A stretch of DNA of 34,045 nucleotides. Origin: Methanomicrobia archaeon LH_S13. GTDB lineage: Archaea > Halobacteriota > Syntropharchaeia > Alkanophagales > Methanospirareceae. Positions 22,798-31,617 of this stretch are shown one piece after another. The notes under the pieces are model-generated. The model was not told where the DNA came from, ran no database searches, and was given only the letters and a program-made list of their open reading frames with translations. Within the stretch, counting starts at the first letter, position 1. Every line of letters begins with the position of its first letter. The position numbers and the translations under genes are program-made. The stretch lies in assembly GCA_023659785.1 (NCBI GenBank), contig JAGXOR010000003.1:1-34045 (forward strand), written 5' to 3'.

Positions 22798-24369
22798 CTA
22801 TTTCTCTTTCACATAAATCATATCCCCTTCTTTTAGCTTACTGAGAAAAGACAAAGTTGAAGGTGTAAAAGAAGAAAAAGAAAGGACGAGGTTTACGCCA
22901 TCGAAAGTCTCGCCGGTGGGTCCGTATTTCTTGCTGTCGTCCAATCTGATTCCCATTATCCCTCGGTTTAAGCGGGACATGTTTGTAATCCCAAGGACTC
23001 CCTTTTTAACCTTTTCTTTTGGCAAGTTCTCGGGAACAAGTGTCCCCGCTTCATCTGCGCTTCCATGAAATAGTACCATCTTCCCAGGAATACTGAAATG
23101 GACCTTTAAAAGTCCTATTGGTCTGTTAATCAACCCTGTAAGCTTTCTGAAATACCATACGGTCTTAGGCGCCTCATCATAAAATAACTCTATTATAAAC
23201 ACTCCTTCCTTCTTAACACCAATTGTTTTTACTTCCCCCACCTCCATGATATCCATCGTCAACGCTGGTCCCTGATCTACAACCACTGCATTATCATCCT
23301 TGTTTCCTTCCCTTAGCGATCCGATATCCTCACGCTCTAAATACTCCTCCGCTTCGCGCTGCGTTTTTCCTACCACTGTCATCCACTTCGGCTCTGTCGA
23401 GGTATAAATAACATCTCCAAATTGTGCGTAATCAATCAATTCTCCACCCTGTATTATCTCACCAAATACGTTATGAGAAGGATGAGGCAGCCTGCTTTCC
23501 TTATACGCATAAATTTTCCCTTTCTCTGTCCCTGTGTTCCTCGCCGTCAGGTAATATTTTGATCGGTAGCTGATGTTCTCAACAGGCAAATTAAGCCTTT
23601 TTAAAGCTTCTGAAGCCATATAAGTATGTGAAAGGTCATCTATGTGAAAAACACCATCTCTTGTAAGAGACAAGAAATGCTCGCATGACATTGGTGCTTC
23701 TCGAAAGAGTTTTACATTTGCAAAGGTGCATATCTCCTGCCCTTCCTCTATCTCCGTATTCAAGTCAGTAGTGACAAATCCCGCTCTCTCCGCTTTTGTT
23801 ACAATAGGGCTTATCCCCTCTATTCTGTCACCCTCGCGCAAATCCGAAATAATATCCCTGCCCCTCGTTAATTTCCCTATTATAGCATCCCTATCAGTCC
23901 CATAAACAGCTTCGTGGTCTCGCTTGCTTATCATAAGATATGTCATGCCCGGATCAAAACCGCCAAAGCCGAAGAAAACATCCCATTTCTTGTATTTATG
24001 CTCGCTTTTTTCTACCTTTAGATTCGTCGCTATCGGTCCAATAGCAGTTATATCCTCACTCTTCCATCCTATCCTACCGCTACCATTGCGGAATTCCTTA
24101 TAAGTCTTATAGAATAAAGACCGTGCATCAGTTTCAGTTTCAATTTCAGTTTCAGCCCCAGCTTCAGCCTCCTTTTCTCTGACAATTTTTATCCTTGCCT
24201 CTCCCCCTTCTGTTTTCACAGCAAATACATTTTTTAATTCCTTGCTTTCCTTCTCTGAGGCAACAGCCACTATACAGCCTTGCTTGTATGCACCATTCAG
24301 CTCTTCGATAATATCTCCTAATCTTTTGCTTTTTACTTCCCGTGTTTCACCATTGAACTTGAGTTTCAT
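22798..24369 (-). CDS. Methanogenesis marker protein 3 (UPF0288 family)
   Basis: 523 residues. It begins with a small ubiquitin-like/TGS-like domain (KLKFNGETREVKSKRLGDII). The central part has FGGFDPGMTYLMISKRDHE, TTDLNTEIEEGQ and LPHPSHNVFGEI, and the end has HFSIPGKMVLFHGS and GVLGITNMSRLNRGIMGIRL. The pattern fits the protein known as methanogenesis marker 3 (TIGR03268), found almost only in archaea with methyl-coenzyme M reductase; its function is not established. A variable linker holds an acidic microsatellite (AEAGAETEIETETDA). The gene is convergent with SepCysS, 48 bases between stops. Confidence 0.9.
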   Translation of the reverse strand: MKLKFNGETREVKSKRLGDIIEELNGAYKQGCIVAVASEKESKELKNVFAVKTEGGEARIKIVREKEAEAGAETEIETETDARSLFYKTYKEFRNGSGRIGWKSEDITAIGPIATNLKVEKSEHKYKKWDVFFGFGGFDPGMTYLMISKRDHEAVYGTDRDAIIGKLTRGRDIISDLREGDRIEGISPIVTKAERAGFVTTDLNTEIEEGQEICTFANVKLFREAPMSCEHFLSLTRDGVFHIDDLSHTYMASEALKRLNLPVENISYRSKYYLTARNTGTEKGKIYAYKESRLPHPSHNVFGEIIQGGELIDYAQFGDVIYTSTEPKWMTVVGKTQREAEEYLEREDIGSLREGNKDDNAVVVDQGPALTMDIMEVGEVKTIGVKKEGVFIIELFYDEAPKTVWYFRKLTGLINRPIGLLKVHFSIPGKMVLFHGSADEAGTLVPENLPKEKVKKGVLGITNMSRLNRGIMGIRLDDSKKYGPTGETFDGVNLVLSFSSFTPSTLSFLSKLKEGDMIYVKEK

Positions 24370-24449
24370 AACATGATTTTGGTGCGGGTTATTTTTAAAG
24401 TTTTCCTTTTTTTTACCTTTTTTAATCTCTGGAACTATAAGTATGCAAC

Positions 24450-24581
24450 ATGAGAGTTAGAGCGAAAAGGGAAAGGGGAAGGGGAATGCCGAAGAAACAT
24501 AAAGTGAAGAGCGAATTTGAGCAGCAAGCGAGAGGGATAATAAAAGAGGAACTGAAAAAACTCAAGGTTGCACGGACATAA
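24450..24581 (+). CDS. Small basic protein, unknown
   Basis: 43 residues, about one third Lys/Arg, beginning MRVRAKRERGRGMPKKHKVK and ending in an amphipathic helix (GIIKEELKKLKV). It is divergent from marker protein 3 and overlaps the end of the homocitrate synthase gene by 20 bases tail to tail. The composition would suit a nucleic-acid- or ribosome-binding peptide, but no family is recognised, and purine-rich DNA can give such a frame by chance. Confidence 0.35.
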   Translation: MRVRAKRERGRGMPKKHKVKSEFEQQARGIIKEELKKLKVART

Positions 24582-25797
24582 TTTTTCGGGCTTGCTCGGG
24601 ATATTGTGCAATGAATTTCATCTCGCCCTCCGTCACGGGCTTCTGCGTGTGAACGTTCGCATACCTCACGAGTTCTAATATCTCACGGGCTTCTGCGGCA
24701 TCTCGAAATTTTAGCTTATATTTACCTGCTACATTCTTGAACCCTTTTATTCCCGAATATTCTCCCGTTGTTATAAGCCTGCCCGTCTCAATCTGCTCGA
24801 TATGCCCTCTGCCGACTTCGGTGTAGTCATACAGTTCATAATTTCTGCTGTCCTTCAACGTGCCGTCAACGTGTATTCCTGATTCATGTGCGAAGGCATT
24901 ATTGCCCACCGCAGCCTGGTTTAGTGGGATAGGCACTCTGAATGCGAGAGAAGCGTAGTTGCATATCTTCCATACGCGGTTTAAATCAATATCCTGCAAA
25001 TGGTATTTGTTTTCAAATCCGCTGGACTTCTTTACTGCAAGTATTGTCGAAGCGAGGTCTGCGTTGCCGGCTCGTTCTCCTATTCCGTTGACTGTTGTAT
25101 TGATATACGCACCTACTCCCGTATCTATCGCTGCTTTTGCCCCTGCAACTGAATTGGCAACCGCCATGCCCAAATCATTATGGCAGTGCAGTTCGATTGA
25201 CATACCCACTGACTCACCGAGCATTTTTATTCGCTCATATATTGTGAAAGGGTCGTCATATCCCAGTGTGTCGCAGTATCTTATCCGGTCCGCACCGTGT
25301 TGTTTGGCTGCTTCGGCGAATTCAATCAGTTTTTCGATTTTCGCCCTCGAAGCGTCTTCTGCATTTACTCCAATACCCGCTGCACCGCGTTCCCTGGCTG
25401 TGTCAACGGCTTCGCACATCATATCTATTATCCCCTCCCAACGCAATTTGTCCCTGAATTTGCCTTTTATCATTTGCTTGGATATTGGTATGCTCAAATT
25501 AACGTCCTTCAGCTTCGGCACCAGTCGGAAAGCTTCTTCGACATCACCCTTTATTGCTCTCAACCACCCGCTGAGTCGTATGCGCTTCATTGCCCCTATC
25601 TCTGCCAACTCCAGATTTGCATTCAAATAGTTCGTCTCGTGCCTCGTGACTGGAAATCCAAACTCGCTCAGGGAAACCCCCATCTCATCTAAGTAAAGGT
25701 TCAGCATGGTCTTCTCTAACTTCGCTAATCCTAATTTTGACGTCTGCACTCCGTCCCTATTCGTGACGTCAATTATGTATATCGTGTTCTTCACCAT
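24562..25797 (-). CDS. Homocitrate synthase / isopropylmalate synthase family protein
   Basis: 411 residues of the DRE-TIM metallolyase superfamily, in the Claisen-condensing branch. The first strand reads IIDVTNRDGVQTSK (the R-D-G-x-Q motif), the metal-binding strand is ELHCHNDLGMAVANS, and INTTVNGIGERAGNADL follows. These motifs are shared by homocitrate synthase, isopropylmalate synthase and citramalate synthase. The short length, without a LeuA-type allosteric domain, favours a homocitrate-synthase-like (NifV/AksA) role, possibly for lysine, coenzyme B or 2-oxo acid elongation. Which acid is used cannot be read from the sequence. No other gene of a pathway is adjacent. Confidence 0.82.
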   Translation of the reverse strand: MVKNTIYIIDVTNRDGVQTSKLGLAKLEKTMLNLYLDEMGVSLSEFGFPVTRHETNYLNANLELAEIGAMKRIRLSGWLRAIKGDVEEAFRLVPKLKDVNLSIPISKQMIKGKFRDKLRWEGIIDMMCEAVDTARERGAAGIGVNAEDASRAKIEKLIEFAEAAKQHGADRIRYCDTLGYDDPFTIYERIKMLGESVGMSIELHCHNDLGMAVANSVAGAKAAIDTGVGAYINTTVNGIGERAGNADLASTILAVKKSSGFENKYHLQDIDLNRVWKICNYASLAFRVPIPLNQAAVGNNAFAHESGIHVDGTLKDSRNYELYDYTEVGRGHIEQIETGRLITTGEYSGIKGFKNVAGKYKLKFRDAAEAREILELVRYANVHTQKPVTEGEMKFIAQYPEQARKIMSVQP

Positions 25798-25846
25798 TTC
25801 TAATATTGCCCCTCTTTTTCTTATTTCTACTAATAATACTTAACTT

Positions 25847-25951
25847 TCATATGTCTTTCTCTTTCTCCATCTCCTTCTGCTGCATCCTCCTGAAAATGGT
25901 AGGACAACAGATACTTGTTATTATCGCAAGTACAATGATAGCCGATTCATT
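25847..25951 (-). pseudogene. Detached last transmembrane segment of a CPA2 antiporter
   Basis: In a frame different from the upstream antiporter ORF, the 34 codons read ESAIIVLAIITSICCPTIFR and then a charged tail (QQKEMEKEKD). This is what the final helix and tail of a CPA2-type Na+/H+ antiporter look like. It directly overlaps the stop of the N-terminal ORF, so about six helices have been lost at the junction. Confidence 0.55.
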
Positions 25952-26579
25952 TAAACCATTCTGAAAGACGCTCTGGATAATGCCAGATTGCAAGCTTACC
26001 CACGTAATATATTATAAAAAACAGAACGAATAAGAACGCAAATAAAAACATCTCCCACGTGAATCCCTTTTTAAAATGTAGTGTGTACACCGTAATGAGC
26101 AACACGGTAGCAAAATCTGCAATGAATGCCGATATGAGTATTGTCTGTCCAAAATCGCTTTTTAATAGCCCCAGTTCCCTTATCGTCGGCATGGTCAATC
26201 CCACCGCGGAGGTTGAGAGCAAGAGTGCAAGATATAACCCAAAGCCCAGTTTAGTCGTCAGGAATATCGAAATGCCGAGTGTGATGATAAAGATAAGAGT
26301 TCCGAGGAGAAACAGTTTCGCACCCTGAACCTCAATCTTAGAAAAATCTATCTCCAGACCCACTAAAAACATCAGAAATATAAGCCCAAATCTTGCAAGA
26401 AAGTCTATAACTATCTGCCCCTCTGCTTCGAGTGAGAATCCCAAAATCCCAAGAAGGATTCCGCAAATGATCTCCCCAACCACTGCCAGGACGCCTATTC
26501 TACCAGAAATAATCGGAATGATGAATGCGAAGACCGCTATCGCTAATAAGAGGATATAGGGGCTTATGGTTATTATCAT
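25947..26579 (-). CDS. CPA2-type cation:proton antiporter, N-terminal half only
   Basis: 210 residues with six to seven hydrophobic segments. Segments LAVVGEIICGILLG, RFGLIFLMFLVGLEIDFSKI and LLLSTSAVGLTMPTIRELG are typical of the first half of KefB/NhaS-like CPA2 antiporters, which total about 380-420 residues. It stops after WHYPERLSEWFK; the final helix of such a protein is found just downstream in another frame (25847-25951). It is the last gene of an operon with a TrkA-N/USP protein and a USP, likely regulators of this transporter. Function of the half-length protein is doubtful. Confidence 0.75.
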   Translation of the reverse strand: MIITISPYILLLAIAVFAFIIPIISGRIGVLAVVGEIICGILLGILGFSLEAEGQIVIDFLARFGLIFLMFLVGLEIDFSKIEVQGAKLFLLGTLIFIITLGISIFLTTKLGFGLYLALLLSTSAVGLTMPTIRELGLLKSDFGQTILISAFIADFATVLLITVYTLHFKKGFTWEMFLFAFLFVLFFIIYYVGKLAIWHYPERLSEWFK

Positions 26580-26584
26580 AACAG

Positions 26585-26986
26585 CTACACAACCGTTAGA
26601 ACAGAACAGGGAGCGCCGCTTACTATTCTACTTATCAGGTCTGAGCTTATAACACCTCTTCCTCGCCAGGGAATCACTGTGAGCTCGTACTTCCCTCTTC
26701 TCACTTCTTTTACCGCTTCTATCCCCGGGTTACCCTCTATCCAATCTTCAATAATCCGTATGTTTCCTTTTTCCCCCATCTTCTTTATCCAGTCAATCAA
26801 CTCCCTTGGAACAGCCTCCAGAATGAGTAAATGCAGGTCTGCACCGCATGAATGCGCTATCTGAACTGCATGTCTTCCAACACTCGCAGACACACCAGAT
26901 GAATCCAGAAGTGCAAGAACGTGTTCGTAATACCTGAATGTTCGAGCAACAAGAATCGGACAGCAAGCGCATTTTATTAGCTTCAA
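26585..26986 (-). CDS. Universal stress protein (UspA family)
   Basis: 133 residues with the USP layout: a first strand (CPILVARTF), a helix with SASVGRHAVQIAHSCGADLHLL, EGNPGIEAVKEV and finally DLISRIVSGAPCSVLTV, the region that normally holds the ATP loop G-x2-G-x9-G-S/T. The loop here is incomplete, so ATP binding is unsure. Its ATG overlaps the stop of the TrkA-N/USP gene (ATGA), and the antiporter follows five bases after its stop, so the three are one operon. Confidence 0.72.
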   Translation of the reverse strand: MKLIKCACCPILVARTFRYYEHVLALLDSSGVSASVGRHAVQIAHSCGADLHLLILEAVPRELIDWIKKMGEKGNIRIIEDWIEGNPGIEAVKEVRRGKYELTVIPWRGRGVISSDLISRIVSGAPCSVLTVV

Positions 26987-27741
26987 ATAAATAATCTATC
27001 CATAATGCCGAGCTCTTCGTGGTCTATTATTACACAATCAGGGTGATAGAAGTGCTCCTTTACACGGTCGATTATTATACAGCCGGGATAATGCAGGAGC
27101 TTTTTTATAATGTCCATCCGTTTCTCCTCTTCCAATACTATATTCTTTATATTCTTAAGCGGTACGCCTATCTCCATTGCTCTGGATTCCATCTCTTGCC
27201 TGTCTATCTCCTCAGATGATACAGCAGTGACCTCTGCACCTGCTACGGAAGCAACGAACAAAGCTTCCTTGAACGCTTCATCTATTGTATTTTTACTGAG
27301 GATTGGAACGAGGATTTTTTCAAATGGCTTGCGTATCTCTGCACTCGCATCAAAGCCAGAACGCATCGTATCACCGATGAGATCTGCAACTATCTTTGTA
27401 GGAGACATGATGGATTCAATACCCAGCTTCTGAAACCTCTCCCGGTCTTCTGGGTCTTCTACCCGAGCAATTATCTTAGGAACACCATATTTCTTCGCAA
27501 TAGCTGCAGCACGATAATTGACATCGTCATTGCTCGTGAGCGATATAAAAACCTCGGCATCATCCAAACCCACTCGCCTTAACAAGTCTTCATCGCTTCC
27601 ATCACCTATGATTACCTCCACACCCGCTAATTCCGAAAGCTTTTCACGTTTTTCCTTGTTTATCTCAATAGTCACAGATTCCGGCAACTGGGCGGCTACT
27701 TCTCTCCCTGCTCTTCCACCGCCAACAATAATTTTTTTCAT
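26983..27741 (-). CDS. TrkA-N (RCK) domain fused to a USP-like domain
   Basis: 252 residues. The first ~125 residues form a Rossmann NAD-binding RCK domain: VGGGRAGREVAAQL with the G-x-G-x-x-G fingerprint, the acidic strand end TIEINKEK, GDGSDEDLLRRVG and PKIIARVEDPEDRERFQKLG. From about residue 140 a second domain starts FEKILVPILSKNTIDEAFKE, which looks like a universal stress protein fold. TrkA-N domains gate ion channels and antiporters in response to nucleotides; the fusion, overlapped by a USP gene and followed by a CPA2 antiporter, points to control of ion transport. Confidence 0.85.
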   Translation of the reverse strand: MKKIIVGGGRAGREVAAQLPESVTIEINKEKREKLSELAGVEVIIGDGSDEDLLRRVGLDDAEVFISLTSNDDVNYRAAAIAKKYGVPKIIARVEDPEDRERFQKLGIESIMSPTKIVADLIGDTMRSGFDASAEIRKPFEKILVPILSKNTIDEAFKEALFVASVAGAEVTAVSSEEIDRQEMESRAMEIGVPLKNIKNIVLEEEKRMDIIKKLLHYPGCIIIDRVKEHFYHPDCVIIDHEELGIMDRLFI

Positions 27742-27859
27742 TTCTTCTACTTGACCGGATTAATTAGAATTTAAGCTGTCCTTTAACTTTTTTCTAAATT
27801 GTGCTTTCATTGCAAAGATTTATTTATCAAGTGTGAAAGGAATAAAAAAGGGAAGAAGA

Positions 27860-30430
27860 ATGAAGAAAGAGGGTTTTCTACTGGACATTGATTACATAAC
27901 GGAAAAAGACGAAGATAAGAAAGAAAAGCCAGTGATAAGACTATGGTGCAAGAGCAAAGAGGGAGAGGATTTTAGGGTGTTAGACAAAAATTTCGAGCCT
28001 TATTTTTACGCTTTTCCGTATTCTTACTCCCCTCATTTTTATGTATGGGATACAGAGAGAGCGGAGGAGGAGCTGGAAGAAAAGAAGAAATTAGTAGAAA
28101 AAATTTGTGTGGATAGAGCAGATGAGGAAATAAGAGTTAAACGAGTGGAATTTTGCCAGAAGAAATTACTTGGTGTTGATCGAAGCGTGTTGAAAATTTT
28201 CGCTACGCATCCGCGACATGTTCCACTACTGCGAGAAGCAGTCAGAAAAGCGGGTCTTACCGTCTTGGAAGCAGATATCCTGTTTGCAATTAGATACTTG
28301 ATAGACAAACAACTCAAACCTTTCGGCGGTGTAAAAGCGGAAGGAGAAGAAGTAGAGTTTGGTCATGCGAATACGGGAGGAAAAGAGGCTATTTTTGCTT
28401 CAAAAGTATCATACAAAAAGATGAATGGGGGAAGCTTACCGCAGCTAAGAATCCTTGCTTTTGACTCTGAAATGGCTACGCGGAGTGGGCATGGGATGCC
28501 ATCCCCAAAAAGGGACCCTATCATAATTATTTCTGTTGCATACTCCGAAAGGGGAGGGAACAAAGTCAAGACAAAGCTATTTGTGACGGAAGAAGGAGAA
28601 GGAGCGGAAGACGGGGATAAAAAAGTAATAACAGAATTTGTGAATTTTGTAAATCAAATGCAGCCGGATGTTATCGTGGGCTATAATTCTGACGCTTTTG
28701 ATTGGCAATACCTGAAGGAAAGAGCGAGATTGCATGGGATTCGTTTAACCGTGGGTGCTGATAGCAGCACGGTGCGGTATGAAAAGGAGAGGCGGGGCGC
28801 GTTGCCTGCGGTAAACATCACGGGACGGCTGAACGTTGACCTTTTTAAGCTTGCAAAGCGCGACTTAAGCAGCGTGAAGGTGAAGAAATTAGAAAATGTA
28901 GCAGAATACCTTGGCGTGCTGAATAAAAGCGGGAGAGTAAATTTAACGCCAAGGGAGATTACTGACTACTGGGTTGACGCTTCCCCTTCTTCTTTTGCAC
29001 GACAGCAGTTATACAAGTACGCAAAGGCGGATGCGGTCAGCGCGCTGGGAATCGCGGAGAAGATGCTGCCAATGCAAATTGAGCTTTCTAAGATGATAGG
29101 CTATCCACTGGATGAGTTAGCAAAGATGGGGCGAGGAAGGCAAGTGGAAGCATTTTTAACAGCAGAAGCATTTAAAAAAGGCGAACTGGTTCCACCGAAA
29201 CGCGGAGGTGAAAAGACATTCGAAGGCGGTTTCGTGCTTCCGCCGGAAAAGGGATTGCATGAAGATGTCATCTCTCTCGACTTCTCTTCTATGTACCCTA
29301 CCATCATGATCTCCTTCAACATCTCTCCTGATACTTTTGTAGAACCGGGAAGTGCAGAACATGAATCTGATTTATATGTCGCACCAGAGGTAGGGCACGC
29401 GTTCAGAAAAGCTCCGGATGGATTCTTTAAAAGAATAATGAGCGATTTGATTGTGAGAAGAAAAGCGATAAAGGCGGAAATGAAGAAATATGACAAAAAT
29501 TCGGCTCAATATCGGTTGTTGGACATACAGCAGCAGAGTATCAAAATCCTCACGAACAGCTTTTATGGATATACCGGGTGGAACGCGGCGAAATTTTACA
29601 AGCGAGAATGCGCTGAAGCAACAACGGCATGGGGGCGACATTTTATAAAGCGAGCGGTAGAAGTGGCGGAGGAACTTGGATTTGAGGTTATCTACGGAGA
29701 TACTGATAGTATATTCGCGAAACTTCCGCCTGAACTTGAGTTGGAAGGGGATAGGAGAACAGGGATATTGAAAAAGGCGTGGGAAGTTTCGGACCGTATT
29801 TCAGAAGAGCTCCCTCTTGAACTCGAGATACAGGATTTCCACAAGTCTATTTTCTTTACGGGAAAGAAGAAGAGGTATGCCGCGCTCACAGATAAAGGAG
29901 AAATTGTAGCTCGCGGCTTGGAAGTGCGCAGAGGGGACTGGTGCGAGCTGGCGAAGGAAGTACAGACGAAAGTGATAGAGGTGATATTAAAGGAAAAAGC
30001 CCCTGCTGTTGCTATAAAATATGTTAAAACAGTCATACAGGACATAAAAGAAGGCAAAACATCCGTTGACAAGCTTACAATTTACAAGACGCTAACCAGA
30101 AAGATAAGTAGCTATGAGACGAAGCAAGCGCACGTTATAGCAGCAGAAAGGGCTTTGGCTTCTCATATAGCCTATGAAGTGGGTTCAAAAGTGCCTTATG
30201 TGATAATAAAAGGCGCGGGGAAGACAAGTGACCGTGCTTTCCCCTTGGCTATTATAGAGAGAAGCGAAGGGAACGAAATAACCGCAGAGGGGATAGCATA
30301 CCAAATTGACAGCTCTTATTACGTCCAACATCAGGTGATACCCGTTGCGCACAGAGTGTTGCAACATTTTGGCTATGGGCTATCCTCTTTTGATGATATG
30401 AGGCAGAAGACATTAGGTCATTGGTTTTGA
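27860..30430 (+). CDS. polB: Family B DNA polymerase
   Basis: 856 residues from the ATG at 27860 (a GTG at 27833 is possible but GGGAAG lies just before the ATG). Exonuclease motifs: Exo I AFDSEMAT (Asp 202, Glu 204), Exo II GYNSDAFDWQYL, Exo III YAKADAVSALG. Polymerase motifs: A SLDFSSMYPTIM (Asp 474), B KILTNSFYGYTGW, C YGDTDSIF (Asp 614, 616) and KKRYAAL. All catalytic residues are present, so it is a proofreading replicative or repair polymerase. There is no intein at the three sites where archaeal PolB often carries one (motifs A, B, C). It is divergent from the TrkA-N gene. Confidence 0.96.
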   Translation: MKKEGFLLDIDYITEKDEDKKEKPVIRLWCKSKEGEDFRVLDKNFEPYFYAFPYSYSPHFYVWDTERAEEELEEKKKLVEKICVDRADEEIRVKRVEFCQKKLLGVDRSVLKIFATHPRHVPLLREAVRKAGLTVLEADILFAIRYLIDKQLKPFGGVKAEGEEVEFGHANTGGKEAIFASKVSYKKMNGGSLPQLRILAFDSEMATRSGHGMPSPKRDPIIIISVAYSERGGNKVKTKLFVTEEGEGAEDGDKKVITEFVNFVNQMQPDVIVGYNSDAFDWQYLKERARLHGIRLTVGADSSTVRYEKERRGALPAVNITGRLNVDLFKLAKRDLSSVKVKKLENVAEYLGVLNKSGRVNLTPREITDYWVDASPSSFARQQLYKYAKADAVSALGIAEKMLPMQIELSKMIGYPLDELAKMGRGRQVEAFLTAEAFKKGELVPPKRGGEKTFEGGFVLPPEKGLHEDVISLDFSSMYPTIMISFNISPDTFVEPGSAEHESDLYVAPEVGHAFRKAPDGFFKRIMSDLIVRRKAIKAEMKKYDKNSAQYRLLDIQQQSIKILTNSFYGYTGWNAAKFYKRECAEATTAWGRHFIKRAVEVAEELGFEVIYGDTDSIFAKLPPELELEGDRRTGILKKAWEVSDRISEELPLELEIQDFHKSIFFTGKKKRYAALTDKGEIVARGLEVRRGDWCELAKEVQTKVIEVILKEKAPAVAIKYVKTVIQDIKEGKTSVDKLTIYKTLTRKISSYETKQAHVIAAERALASHIAYEVGSKVPYVIIKGAGKTSDRAFPLAIIERSEGNEITAEGIAYQIDSSYYVQHQVIPVAHRVLQHFGYGLSSFDDMRQKTLGHWF

Positions 30431-30454
30431 TGGTGTTCCAGTGGTCAAATAACC

Positions 30455-30470
30455 GAAAAGCTTATATACC
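30455..30470 (+). promoter_or_regulatory. Promoter of the histone gene
   Basis: CCGAAAAGCTTATATACC gives a purine-rich BRE followed by a TATA box (30462-30468) in the 70 bases after polB. A start site about 25 bases downstream is close to 30490. GGTGAT at 30486-30495 is a Shine-Dalgarno-like element for the ATG at 30501. Confidence 0.6.
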
Positions 30471-30500
30471 CCCCTTCATTATGTAATCATGGTGATGAAA

Positions 30501-30707
30501 ATGGCTGAACTACCCATAGCACCTGTAACCAGGTTGATGAGAAACGCCGGGGCAGAGAGAGTAAGCGAAGATGCAAGTAAGGCATTAGTTGAGGTAATAG
30601 AAGAATACGGCGAAAAAGTAGCAATGAATGCCGTAAGCCTCGCTGAGCATGCCGGAAGGAAGACAGTGAAAAAAGAAGACATCACGGAAGCAATACGGAA
30701 GCAATAA
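30501..30707 (+). CDS. Archaeal histone
   Basis: 68 residues, the standard size. The histone fold reads MAELPIAPVTRLMRNAGAER, then VSEDASKALVEVIEEYGEKV and HAGRKTVKKEDITEAIRKQ, with the R-T/K-T-V-K loop and the final DI-AI helix. It forms dimers and longer assemblies that wrap DNA. I chose the ATG at 30501 because GGTGAT lies five bases upstream and because family members begin A-E-L-P-I-A-P; two upstream in-frame ATG codons exist. It has its own promoter and a clear terminator. Confidence 0.95.
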   Translation: MAELPIAPVTRLMRNAGAERVSEDASKALVEVIEEYGEKVAMNAVSLAEHAGRKTVKKEDITEAIRKQ

Positions 30708-30721
30708 AAAAAGTTGAATAG

Positions 30722-30755
30722 TGGGGAAATATAAAATTTACCCCCTTTTTTTTTC
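30722..30755 (+). terminator. Terminator downstream of the histone gene
   Basis: A GGGGAAAT / ATTTACCCC inverted repeat with a five-base loop is followed by nine T residues (30746-30754). It fits both the hairpin and T-run requirements for archaeal termination of a strongly expressed gene. Confidence 0.65.
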
Positions 30756-30792
30756 GACTGTAAAACAGGGGAAGCAGGTAGCTAAATCTTAT

Positions 30793-31302
30793 TTAGGTGT
30801 CAGTTCTACGCAGACTATTCATCCTTCTTATTCCTTCTATCTCTTTTACAACCTCGACAACTGCTTTTGAAACTAAAACCCCCCAGTTTTCGTTGTTCAA
30901 CATTCGCCTTCTTATTTCGCTACCGGAATATTCTTTCCTGTTGAATAGTAAAGGAGTTCGCACTTCGTAGCTCCGCTCCTTAAATAAACGCCCTATCAAA
31001 GGATTATTTGTAAATACTACATCCACAGGCGGTATCAATGACTCAACATGCGATACCCAAACTGCGTTCCAGTTCACATCTAAGATGGGGACAATGTAAA
31101 AGTTGGAAATGCCCTCCTCTCTTAATGACTTTGAAATCATCAGATAGCGCTCTCCCGCAGTAAAGGGATTCTCCAACTCGTGGCTTCTTTGCGCGGACCC
31201 TATACAGATAATGACTTCATCTGCTTCAGAAGCTATCTGCTTTATTACCTCATGATGCCCGAGATGATAGGGCTGAAATCGCCCCATGTATAATGCTCTC
31301 AT
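30793..31302 (-). CDS. nadM: Nicotinamide-nucleotide adenylyltransferase (NadM)
   Basis: 169 residues, the normal archaeal length. The nucleotidyltransferase signature is GRFQPYHLGH (residues 7-16, H-x-G-H type), and the second motif is YSGSEIRRRM, the I-S-x-T/S-x-I-R equivalent; IGSAQRSHELENPFTAGER is also characteristic. It makes NAD+ from NMN and ATP in the cytoplasm. It starts 9 bases after a small membrane-protein gene on the same strand and is the last gene of that set. Confidence 0.95.
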   Translation of the reverse strand: MRALYMGRFQPYHLGHHEVIKQIASEADEVIICIGSAQRSHELENPFTAGERYLMISKSLREEGISNFYIVPILDVNWNAVWVSHVESLIPPVDVVFTNNPLIGRLFKERSYEVRTPLLFNRKEYSGSEIRRRMLNNENWGVLVSKAVVEVVKEIEGIRRMNSLRRTDT

Positions 31303-31311
31303 TTCAGTTCA

Positions 31312-31617
31312 TCACTCCTTTATAATTACCACTCTCAGCAAATATACGACAACAGCGATAACGCATGCCACGAAACCTGCTTGCACCAAAGAGCGGTATT
31401 CGTACTCGAATAGCGTGGAAGCGGCATCCATGGCGTAGAAATAGAATTGAAAGATAGCCACGGCAAGTAAGATCATGAGAATTATGAAAACACCGAGCCG
31501 GAAATACCTGAAAATATCATCTGATGCGAATCTCTCTTTTTTCTCCTTTACACCCTCATACTCTTCTCTCTCCTCTTTTTTTCTTTTTTCGTTCTCTTTC
31601 TCCATTCCCTTTCTCAC
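31312..31617 (-). CDS. Small membrane protein with a charged N-terminus
   Basis: 101 residues. The first ~35 are strongly charged (KENEKRKKEEREEYEGVKEK), then come two transmembrane segments, LGVFIILMILLAVAIFQFYF and AGFVACVIAVVVYLLRVV, about 25 residues apart. The GTG start at 31617 overlaps the stop of the PGF-CTERM gene; an ATG four codons later is equally possible. No family recognised. The position between a surface protein gene and nadM suggests cotranscription, not a shared function. Confidence 0.7.
   Translation of the reverse strand: MRKGMEKENEKRKKEEREEYEGVKEKKERFASDDIFRYFRLGVFIILMILLAVAIFQFYFYAMDAASTLFEYEYRSLVQAGFVACVIAVVVYLLRVVIIKE

Noticed and set aside
27860..30430. Intein in PolB (and in MCM, 12239-14344)
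   Set aside because: Motifs A, B and C of PolB and Walker A of MCM are continuous; no splicing motifs or endonuclease insertions are seen.
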